This document shows, one piece after another, positions 1-4,810 of a stretch of 11,967 nt of DNA. The notes under the pieces were generated by a model. It did no database searches and was not told the DNA's origin. It worked only from the letters and a program-made list of their open reading frames with translations. Source of the stretch: Patescibacteria group bacterium UBA3527 (GTDB lineage: Bacteria > Patescibacteriota > Minisyncoccia > Phycocordibacterales > UBA918); the NCBI GenBank assembly GCA_002377025.1, contig DFPA01000003.1:1-11967 (forward strand), given 5' to 3'. Positions within the stretch are counted from its first letter, which is position 1; each line of letters opens with the position of its first letter. A program made the translations under genes and the position numbers.

Positions 1-36
1 AAAACTGCAAGCAAGCTTTCAGTTTGTCACTCGTTT

Positions 37-110
37 GGGCCAGTAGCTCAGTTGGCTAGAGCGCCTCATTTGCACTGAGGAGGCCGGGGGTTCGAGTCCT
101 CTCTGGTCCA
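37..110 (+). tRNA. tRNA-Ala (anticodon UGC)
   Basis: All arms fold. The acceptor stem pairs 37-43 with 103-109, the D stem 46-49 with 59-62, the anticodon stem 64-68 with 76-80, and the T stem 86-90 with 98-102 around T loop 91-97 (TTCGAGT). The anticodon is TGC at 71-73, which reads alanine GCN codons. The third acceptor pair is G39:U107, the G3:U70 wobble that is the main identity element for alanyl-tRNA synthetase, and the discriminator base is A110. These independently confirm alanine. CCA is not encoded after A110 (the next bases are CAA), so it must be added by a nucleotidyltransferase. The promoter would lie before the window or in its first 36 bases; none is evident. Confidence 0.97.
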
Positions 111-118
111 CAATCGAC

Positions 119-151
119 AGGTCGGTAGGACGTAAGTCTTACCGACCTTTG
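119..151 (+). terminator. Hairpin downstream of tRNA-Ala, probable terminator or processing site
   Basis: Positions 119-131 pair with 136-148 in a 13-bp stem with one G:T pair, closed by a GTAA tetraloop of the GNRA class. It starts 9 nt after the tRNA. The T-run behind it is only TTT followed by GCC, weak for intrinsic termination, so it could instead act as a 3'-end processing or stability hairpin. Confidence 0.55.
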
Positions 152-164
152 CCGTTGTAAGAAT

Positions 165-178
165 AGAGAGGATTCGAA
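165..178 (-). repeat. Inverted partial copy of the tRNA T-loop/T-stem segment
   Basis: Read on the minus strand, 178-165 gives TTCGAATCCTCTCT, matching 91-104 of the tRNA at 13 of 14 positions. It lies between the two direct copies at 93-113 and 293-313. It is short enough that chance cannot be excluded, but its position makes it worth noting. Confidence 0.4.
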
Positions 179-182
179 AGAC

Positions 183-231
183 GGAGGCTGCGAAGCCAGT
201 CGAAACATAAGTGGAGACTGAAGCCGAGTCG
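183..231 (+). repeat. Imperfect direct repeat pair, about 20 bp each, 30 bp apart
   Basis: Positions 183-202 (GGAGGCTGCGAAGCCAGTCG) and 213-231 (GGAGACTGAAGCCGAGTCG) resemble each other with small indels. TAAGTG at 208-213 is complementary to CACTTA at 242-247, so the second copy could sit in the loop of a hairpin. No function is recognised. Confidence 0.35.
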
Positions 232-292
232 GGGTAGCGAGCACTTACTAGAATTGGAGCTTTGCGAACAATTATAGTTAGTGACTTGTGAC

Positions 293-313
293 CGAGTCCT
301 CTCTGGTCCACAA
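293..313 (+). repeat. Exact 21-bp copy of the tRNA-Ala 3' end (candidate attachment-site duplicate)
   Basis: Positions 293-313 are identical to 93-113, which run from the T loop of tRNA-Ala through its discriminator base and three bases beyond. Identity stops abruptly on both sides, and the copies are exactly 200 bp apart. Tyrosine-recombinase elements that use tRNA genes typically duplicate just this portion, restoring the tRNA at one end and leaving the displaced 3' piece at the other. No integrase gene is visible in the window, so the att interpretation is inference; a local duplication is the alternative. Confidence 0.6.
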
Positions 314-483
314 AACTAGGAAACTGTTTAGAGACAATTCATTATTTATTCATGTCCCTATTCAACCCAACACTAACTACTTTCATGAAATAAGCGTGTC
401 ACATGGAGCGCGTAGCGGCATTATACTTCTTCTTGAGTATAGGATCTCATGGTGAGTCTAGCACCTCGAGCTCTATCAAAACA

Positions 484-514
484 TTGACAAAAACTAAGTC
501 TGTATTACTATACT
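484..514 (+). promoter_or_regulatory. Candidate sigma-70-type promoter of the SPFH gene
   Basis: A perfect -35 box TTGACA (484-489) is followed after 19 nt by TATACT (509-514), 5 of 6 to consensus. An alternative -10 TACTAT (506-511) gives a 16-nt spacer. Transcription from about 521 gives a leader of roughly 38 nt carrying the Shine-Dalgarno, and places the earlier open frame from 403 mostly outside the mRNA. Confidence 0.55.
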
Positions 515-546
515 CGGCCACAAGGTCTTTATATCAACACAAACAA

Positions 547-551
547 AAGGA
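547..551 (+). promoter_or_regulatory. Shine-Dalgarno deciding the SPFH start
   Basis: AAGGA at 547-551 lies 7 nt before ATG 559. No comparable site precedes the upstream ATG at 403. This favours a 480-residue protein beginning MLFWPILG. Confidence 0.75.
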
Positions 552-558
552 ACATCAA

Positions 559-2001
559 ATGTTGTTTTGGCCAATCCTAGGTCTGTTCATCATTGCAGCG
601 GGTTTCGTTATCCGTCGCAATTTTGACTTTCCCGACAACAAGAATCTCGACGGCACGGTCAACATGGCCGGTTGGGGCGTGAAGGTCATCGGCCTGCTCC
701 TGTTCGTCATCACCTCCTTCAATGGCATGTTCTTCTACGCCGAACCGGGCTTCAAATACCATGTCCGGACGATTCTCGGTGAGGAGAAGATGGTGTCCGA
801 CACGGGGTACAACCTGTACCTCTTCGGCCGCTTCAATGCCTGGAAGAACGCCATGTCCGTGCAGGCTTCGGCCACCGGTCAGGGCGAGGTCGTGGCTGAG
901 GTCGAAAGTGCTCAGATGAGCGCGAACCTCGCACCGAAGTCGCTGGTCTTCCTCGACCAGGTCGATGCCCTGGTGTCGGCCACGGCTCGCTTCGAACTGC
1001 CGGCTGACGAAGACGCCTTCTTGCGTCTGGCCCGGCAGTACCGGACGCCGGAGAACCTCCTGCGCACGGAACTGGTGCCGGCGTTCGAAGAGACGCTTGG
1101 GGCCACGGCAGCACTGATGTCGGCTGAAGACTACTTCCAAGGTGGCAAGACGGAGTTCAACAACGAATTCCAACGCCAGATGGAAGACGGCATCTACCTG
1201 GTGCGTCGCATCGAGCAGCGTGTTTCGGTGGAGGCAGACCGGCCCGGCAGTGCCAACGCAGCCCTCGGTGAAGACCAGGAGCAGTTCGGCGACGACACCA
1301 AGACCGTCTTCGTCGTGCAGAAGCTGCTGGACGAAACCGGTCAGCCGCGGCGCAAGGAGCAGTCCTTCACCAAGTTCGGCATCTCGGTCACTTCGGCGCG
1401 TGTGACGGACGTCAATCCGAACCAGAAGTTCAAGGATCGGATGGCTCTGCGCCAGCAGGCTGCCGCCGACCGAGCGATCGCTCGCGAACAGCGGATCCAG
1501 GAAGAAGAGCAGAAGCTCCTGGCAGTAGCTCGCGGTGAGCGTGAGGTGGCTGAACGACAGGCAGCGGCCAAGGTGATCCAGATCGAACGGACCACCGACG
1601 CCGAGACCGAGAAGCAACTGGCGATCACGGCGGCCGAGCGGGAACGCGAGGCGGCACGGATTGCCAAGGAGCAATCGGAAATCCTGCTCGAGAAGGCTCG
1701 GATCGACGCCGAGGCTGTCCAGGTGGCAGCTGACGCCGAGGCCTACGCCAAGACGCAGATCCTGGAGGCAGACAACGCTCTGGCGCAGAAGCTGGATGCA
1801 GAAGTCGAAATCCAGAAGCTCTGGGCTGAAGCCTTCGCCAAGCGCAACGTGCCGATGTACGTCTTCGGCGGTGGTACGGGCGAGTCTGGTGCTCCGGTAG
1901 GGTCGGATGATGAGGCGACTCGTCTGTTTCAGATTCTGACGCTACAGGCTGCTGAACGGCTTGACTACGATCGGGGTATTGCGGCTGATAAGAACAACTG
2001 A
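559..2001 (+). CDS. SPFH/band-7 (prohibitin/flotillin-like) membrane protein, 480 aa
   Basis: SPFH proteins assemble into large membrane-bound oligomers that scaffold membrane domains and often govern membrane protease access. Here residues 2-18 and about 41-60 are hydrophobic segments. The SPFH core follows (about 61-290), then a long Ala/Glu/Arg/Lys-rich coiled coil (about 300-420) as in flotillins, then a Gly-rich stretch near YVFGGG and a short polar tail. The exact subfamily is not recognised. ATG 559 is chosen because of the AAGGA 7 nt upstream and because the hydrophobic N-terminus starts there; the frame is open back to 403. Base composition is strikingly foreign: 60-base samples at 1021, 1441 and 1801 contain 42, 42 and 34 G/C, against 21 of 60 in a sample of uvrA at 6901. 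Arg codons are CGN-type, unlike its neighbours. It is monocistronic, with its own promoter and terminator. Either recent transfer or strong expression-driven codon selection could explain the composition. Confidence 0.88.
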   Translation: MLFWPILGLFIIAAGFVIRRNFDFPDNKNLDGTVNMAGWGVKVIGLLLFVITSFNGMFFYAEPGFKYHVRTILGEEKMVSDTGYNLYLFGRFNAWKNAMSVQASATGQGEVVAEVESAQMSANLAPKSLVFLDQVDALVSATARFELPADEDAFLRLARQYRTPENLLRTELVPAFEETLGATAALMSAEDYFQGGKTEFNNEFQRQMEDGIYLVRRIEQRVSVEADRPGSANAALGEDQEQFGDDTKTVFVVQKLLDETGQPRRKEQSFTKFGISVTSARVTDVNPNQKFKDRMALRQQAAADRAIAREQRIQEEEQKLLAVARGEREVAERQAAAKVIQIERTTDAETEKQLAITAAEREREAARIAKEQSEILLEKARIDAEAVQVAADAEAYAKTQILEADNALAQKLDAEVEIQKLWAEAFAKRNVPMYVFGGGTGESGAPVGSDDEATRLFQILTLQAAERLDYDRGIAADKNN

Positions 2002-2021
2002 TCTTTGGTCCCTATGAACTT

Positions 2022-2058
2022 GAGGGTATGCGGGAAATCGCATACCCTCTCTTTTTTT
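2022..2058 (+). terminator. Rho-independent terminator of the SPFH gene
   Basis: A perfect 11-bp stem, GAGGGTATGCG (2022-2032) with CGCATACCCTC (2039-2049), has a 6-nt loop GGAAAT. It is followed after TC by seven T (2052-2058). It begins 21 nt after the SPFH stop. There is no T-run on the other side, so it works only on the plus strand; its T-run overlaps the stop codon of the convergent small gene. Confidence 0.93.
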
Positions 2059-2149
2059 ATCTCACCAATGGAAACCCAAACAGCATCATAGCCGTTAAGA
2101 ATCCAATGATATACGCTAGTAATACTAAAAGTGCTTTTTCGTTTTTCAT
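2057..2149 (-). CDS. Putative 30-aa single-pass membrane peptide
   Basis: The minus strand reads ATG to TAA for 30 residues. It starts with charged MKNEK, continues with an uninterrupted hydrophobic segment of about 23 residues (LLVLLAYIIGFLTAMMLFGF inside it) and ends LVR. This is the layout of a small membrane protein with the N-terminus inside. It begins 10 nt after the stop of the ATP-grasp ligase, so it could be the last cistron of that transcript. No Shine-Dalgarno is visible; the spacer is A-rich. No family is recognised. Chance open frames of this size are common, but the clean amphipathic layout and the tight spacing argue for a real gene. Its stop overlaps the T-run of the convergent SPFH terminator. 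Confidence 0.5.
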   Translation of the reverse strand: MKNEKALLVLLAYIIGFLTAMMLFGFPLVR

Positions 2150-2159
2150 GATTTTTATT

Positions 2160-3098
2160 TTAACACTTAGTATTTAACAGATGATCAAGTAATTCAGTAT
2201 ATTCTGCGCCCACAGACTGCAAGCTAGTAACCAAGCTGGAATTTGCCGATAGATCGGGAACAGTGTTTACCTCAAGAAAATACACATTCCCTTCCGGAGT
2301 CACTCGGAAGTCTGACTTGGAAATATGCCCAAGACCTAGAACATCGTGTACGTCCTTGGTAATCGCCTCTATTTCGTCCTTTACATTGCGATCAAAAGTG
2401 GCGGGAGCTAAATGTTTTCCTGATGCAGTCACTTCAACCACCGGAGTTGTGTACGACTCGTTATCTCGAAAATCTCTCACCAAGTAACAGCTGGCATCAC
2501 TGCCGGGAATAAACTGCTCTACCAACACTTCATCGTATCTCTCAAAAATCTCGTCCAGTACATTTCGTAGCGAATTATTGTCTTCTGCATAGAAAAAATC
2601 CACCGCACCGCTACCTCGAACCGGCTTTACTATATAAGCCGGAGAAAATAAGCTGGCCAAAACCCTTTCCAATTTATGGAAATCTCTATCTGCACTTTTG
2701 ATATGCAAATGGGGTGCCGTTTTTATGCCCAAATGATTCCTCAAAGTGTCTTTTGAAAAAACCTTGTGATAAGCAAGAGCTGAAGACAGTGGTTTTGTGC
2801 CTGCGTATCTCACACCATACTGCTCCATCATTCTTTGTATTTGTCCACCCTCACCATACGCGTCATGAAGAGTAACGAATGCATAATCGAGATTGGGTAA
2901 TACTGAAGCCGGGTTCGTGGAGACACCCCACAACAACCATTCTCCTTGGGGAGATAGCTGTATATCAAAAAGCTCAATATCATCCCTGCTCTTGAGAGAG
3001 GCAACCACACTTCCTCCAGCCTCCATAGAACGAGCAAAAGAGTGATTCTCACCACCCCGAAAAACTCCTACCCTGCGCCTATGAACCCAATTCGACAT
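2160..3098 (-). CDS. Divergent ATP-grasp ligase, D-Ala-D-Ala ligase (Ddl) family, 312 aa
   Basis: The length and domain order match Ddl, which joins two D-alanines for peptidoglycan in the cytoplasm. There is an N-terminal Rossmann-like part (VGVFRGGENHS, residues 10-20), a central YAGTKPLSSALAYHKVFSK (98-116) like the Ddl GSGVLASALAMDK region, ATP-binding IVKPVRGSG (156-164), EQFIPGSDAS (194-203), and the metal-binding FLEVNTVPDLS (274-284, E276 and N278). Several Ddl catalytic positions differ. The Glu of the GGxSAEREVS motif aligns with S20, the Arg of the RxD motif aligns with K261 (D263 kept), and the Tyr/Lys loop (YDYEAKY in Ddl) is replaced by a shorter segment around 222-240. It may thus make a different amide bond or be a lineage-specific Ddl. 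It starts 20 nt after uvrC. An extended -10 box ends 6 nt before its ATG, predicting a leaderless message. ATP-grasp membership is secure; the substrate is not. Confidence 0.82.
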   Translation of the reverse strand: MSNWVHRRRVGVFRGGENHSFARSMEAGGSVVASLKSRDDIELFDIQLSPQGEWLLWGVSTNPASVLPNLDYAFVTLHDAYGEGGQIQRMMEQYGVRYAGTKPLSSALAYHKVFSKDTLRNHLGIKTAPHLHIKSADRDFHKLERVLASLFSPAYIVKPVRGSGAVDFFYAEDNNSLRNVLDEIFERYDEVLVEQFIPGSDASCYLVRDFRDNESYTTPVVEVTASGKHLAPATFDRNVKDEIEAITKDVHDVLGLGHISKSDFRVTPEGNVYFLEVNTVPDLSANSSLVTSLQSVGAEYTELLDHLLNTKC

Positions 3099-3104
3099 AG
3101 AAGT

Positions 3105-3113
3105 ATTTTAGCA
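3105..3113 (-). promoter_or_regulatory. Extended -10 promoter for the ATP-grasp ligase, leaderless start
   Basis: The minus strand reads TGC followed by TAAAAT (TGn extension plus a -10 that is 5 of 6 to consensus), then 6 nt, then ATG 3098. That spacing puts +1 on the A of the ATG. No good -35 is seen, as expected for an extended -10 promoter. Confidence 0.45.
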
Positions 3114-3118
3114 CGTCA

Positions 3119-4345
3119 CTACTTCTCTAGGCGTCTTTTTTGACGGTGATAAGACAATGAAAATCTGTGTGACTCATGATTGGCAAGCAGTATTTCATCC
3201 TCAAATTTACTTACCAATGACTCATCGCCTAGAAGTGACTTCGGCCGATGATGCTCATCCTTCGTTACTGCTACTACCGGAATCATTAAGCCCGCCTGCT
3301 TCAAAACTTTCTCCGCAACACTTTTCTGGGATTTTCCTCCGTCCACGACAATCAGTTGTGGCAAGGGCCACTCGTCGTGCTCAAGCCTTCGTTCTAAGAC
3401 CTCTTTTAAGGCTTGAGGGTCATTACTTTTGTCTATCGATTTGATCTTGAATTTCCGGTACTCGCTCTTAGCCGGTTCTCCTCTCTCCAAGACAACCATA
3501 ACACCGACCATCTTTTCACCGCCAAAGTGGGAAACGTCGTAGGCTTCTACACGTTTGTTTCTTGCATCTCTGAAGGAAGTGTCGCTGTCAATAAGTGACA
3601 CGTCTTCAATGTGTTGTAGAGCGGAAATCTTCTTTTTGATAATATGAGCTTCCTCAAACTTTTCGACTTTCGCAAGCAGTTTCATCTCTTGTTCCAAATC
3701 TTTTATAACCTTGTGCTTTTGGCCGCTAAAAAATAGCCGTAAGTGTTTTATGGTTCTGAGGTACTCATCTCTATTACCCTCTTTTGGGTACAATCCAATT
3801 TGGCGATTAAAGTCCACCACTCCGCGCGCAAGTTTGCTTTTCTCGCTACCAATCGGAACTCTAGTATCGTAAAATCGAAATAATTTTTTAACTATTTTAA
3901 GAGCAGACTTAAACAAACTTCCGCTTGGAAACGGTCCAAATTCATAGAGAATCTCACCGGGATCATATTTCTCAACTAAATCCTTTCCTCTTACCACCAA
4001 CACTCTCGGATACTCTTCCTTGGTAATGACAAGATGATTGTAGCTTTTATCATCTTTACTGATAGTGTTGAAACGAGGCTTGTGCGTACGGATGAGGTTA
4101 GTCTCCAAAATAAGTGCCTCAAGAACTGAATCGGTAACCGTCCACTCTACAGAGATAGCTTTTTCTACCATCTTTTCTATTAGCTCTGAACGTTTCTCTT
4201 TTAAGTCAAGGGTAAAATAGCTACGCACACGATTGCGAAGAGAGGTGGCTTTGCCGATGTAGAGTATCTCCTTTCTTTTACCTAGAAAAAAATAAACTCC
4301 TGAGTCGTCCGGTATATTGAGTTTACTAAGTTTTGCTCTATTCAC
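3119..4345 (-). CDS. uvrC: Short UvrC, nucleotide-excision repair dual-incision nuclease, 408 aa
   Basis: UvrC cuts the damaged strand on both sides of a lesion marked by UvrB. The N-terminal GIY-YIG nuclease is intact (GVY at 16-18, YIG at 29-31, E81 in LILETNLI). A UVR segment lies at about 212-246. The RNase H-like nuclease has its residues D270 (AYDVSHFGG), D309 (SNDPQ), D335 (IVVDGGKSQ) and H393 (ESHRFSLSYH). Two things are missing. The protein contains no cysteine at all, so the four-Cys Fe-S site expected at about 155-190 is absent. It also ends 15 residues after the catalytic His, so the C-terminal (HhH)2 DNA-binding domain of the roughly 600-residue family is absent. The end is not a frameshift scar: the stop is clean and the next gene starts 20 nt on. 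The start codon is GTG 4345, 9 nt after a TATACT box. A terminator of the upstream 79-residue gene separates it from that gene. Confidence 0.95.
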   Translation of the reverse strand: MNRAKLSKLNIPDDSGVYFFLGKRKEILYIGKATSLRNRVRSYFTLDLKEKRSELIEKMVEKAISVEWTVTDSVLEALILETNLIRTHKPRFNTISKDDKSYNHLVITKEEYPRVLVVRGKDLVEKYDPGEILYEFGPFPSGSLFKSALKIVKKLFRFYDTRVPIGSEKSKLARGVVDFNRQIGLYPKEGNRDEYLRTIKHLRLFFSGQKHKVIKDLEQEMKLLAKVEKFEEAHIIKKKISALQHIEDVSLIDSDTSFRDARNKRVEAYDVSHFGGEKMVGVMVVLERGEPAKSEYRKFKIKSIDKSNDPQALKEVLERRLEHDEWPLPQLIVVDGGKSQKSVAEKVLKQAGLMIPVVAVTKDEHHRPKSLLGDESLVSKFEDEILLANHESHRFSLSYHRQKRRLEK

Positions 4346-4354
4346 CTTAGGTTG

Positions 4355-4360
4355 AGTATA
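4355..4360 (-). promoter_or_regulatory. Candidate -10 box of uvrC
   Basis: TATACT on the minus strand lies 9 nt before GTG 4345, predicting a 5' leader of about 3 nt. The same hexamer precedes uvrA and uvrB. No convincing -35 is found at 16-19 nt upstream, where the terminator hairpin of the preceding gene lies, so this is weaker than the other two. Confidence 0.35.
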
Positions 4361-4382
4361 AAAGGAAAAGGCCGGGAGGCCT
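4361..4382 (-). terminator. Terminator-like hairpin after the 79-aa gene
   Basis: On the minus strand AGGCC (4382-4378), loop TCCC, GGCCT (4373-4369) is followed by TTTCC and TTT. The stem is short (5 bp) but GC-rich. It stands 20 nt after the 79-aa stop, between that gene and uvrC. Confidence 0.5.
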
Positions 4383-4402
4383 AGTCCCAGCGCTTGTCAC
4401 TG

Positions 4403-4642
4403 TCAATATGACAACGGTCCAAAGCCCTTAGCGGCCCGTTCGGTGCAGTCTGTGCTCTGAAGCCATTTGTTATATTCGCGCCGTACTTCCTCAAGAGAAA
4501 GCCCGAAGTTGCGCGCAATACGTGCTTGAGCAGCTATTGGCGAACTATCGTGCATGATGTGCCGCATTATAGAAGGTTTATGTAGGTCGAAACCCTCTCT
4601 ATCGCATTTCGCTTCAATTGGCGTGTGAGTAGTAGACGACAT
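4403..4642 (-). CDS. Small protein of unknown family, 79 aa
   Basis: No family is recognised. The protein is soluble, with no membrane segment or signal. It has a Thr/Ser-rich start, a His-rich middle (MRHIMHDSS) and a predicted helical C-terminal half (AAQARIARNFGLSLEEVRREYNKWL) whose helix-turn-helix-like look is suggestive but unproven; it has two cysteines. The start is taken at ATG 4642, not the ATG at 4648, because GGAGG (4653-4649) is 6 nt from the former and touches the latter. It lies alone between uvrA and uvrC with its own candidate promoter and terminator. Its Shine-Dalgarno sets it apart from the leaderless-looking uvr genes. A role in repair is possible from position only. The strong ribosome site makes a real gene likely. 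Confidence 0.65.
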   Translation of the reverse strand: MSSTTHTPIEAKCDREGFDLHKPSIMRHIMHDSSPIAAQARIARNFGLSLEEVRREYNKWLQSTDCTERAAKGFGPLSY

Positions 4643-4648
4643 TTCCAT

Positions 4649-4653
4649 CCTCC
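4649..4653 (-). promoter_or_regulatory. Shine-Dalgarno GGAGG of the 79-aa gene
   Basis: GGAGG on the minus strand is 6 nt before ATG 4642 and directly adjacent to ATG 4648. Ribosome spacing therefore selects the downstream ATG. Confidence 0.7.
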
Positions 4654-4677
4654 AAGACCATGAGTATCCAAAAACTA

Positions 4678-4706
4678 AATGTAACAGAGTCTGACTGAAC
4701 GCTCAA
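4678..4706 (-). promoter_or_regulatory. Candidate promoter of the 79-aa gene
   Basis: TTGAGC (4706-4701), 17 nt, TACATT (4683-4678) on the minus strand; each box is 4 of 6 to consensus. This gives a leader of about 30 nt containing the GGAGG. A short perfect inverted repeat, ACGTA/TACGT at 4718-4729, lies just upstream of the -35 and could be an operator. Confidence 0.3.
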
Positions 4707-4764
4707 CCGCCTTATACACGTACATACGTCGTCACTACTGCACTCGAATAAAGTAGTGGGTCGA

Positions 4765-4786
4765 AATTTCGAACGTAATTTCGAAC
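4765..4786. repeat. Tandem 10-bp repeat AATTTCGAAC, period 12
   Basis: AATTTCGAAC occurs at 4765-4774 and again at 4777-4786. The first copy lies partly inside the perfect palindrome TCGAAATTTCGA (4761-4772). It sits between the uvrA stop and the 79-aa gene's promoter. Two sites one helical turn apart resemble a regulator binding site; no known regulator box was recognised. Confidence 0.4.
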
Positions 4787-4810
4787 ACTATCAAACGCGA
4801 AGAGCGTCGC

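Larger units (their letters stand above)
149..558. other. About 410-bp non-coding stretch between tRNA-Ala and the SPFH gene
   Basis: The first part (to 313) holds the tRNA-derived direct and inverted repeats and a degenerate repeat pair. The second part (314-558) is AT-rich and carries the promoter and Shine-Dalgarno of the SPFH gene. The SPFH reading frame stays open back to 403, but that extension lies upstream of and across the promoter and shows no recognisable protein family. No further RNA gene is recognised by eye. Confidence 0.5.

Noticed and set aside
56..311. Open frames on the minus strand across the tRNA
   Set aside because: They translate tRNA sequence and its repeats, a common artefact.
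292..312. A second, complete tRNA gene ending at 310
   Set aside because: Only the 3' T-arm and acceptor half is present; upstream sequence gives no D arm, anticodon arm or 5' acceptor strand.
403..558. 52-codon N-terminal extension of the SPFH protein
   Set aside because: It lies mostly upstream of the promoter, has no Shine-Dalgarno and a low-complexity sequence, while ATG 559 has both Shine-Dalgarno and a hydrophobic N-terminus.
577..1674. 365-codon open frame antisense to the SPFH gene
   Set aside because: It is the mirror of a GC-rich gene, has no recognisable motif, and the plus-strand protein clearly explains this DNA.
4761..4786. LexA/SOS box controlling the uvr genes
   Set aside because: The GAAC-N4-GTTC Gram-positive form and the CTG-N10-CAG form are not matched; GAACGTAATTTC is only a near miss and no lexA is seen.
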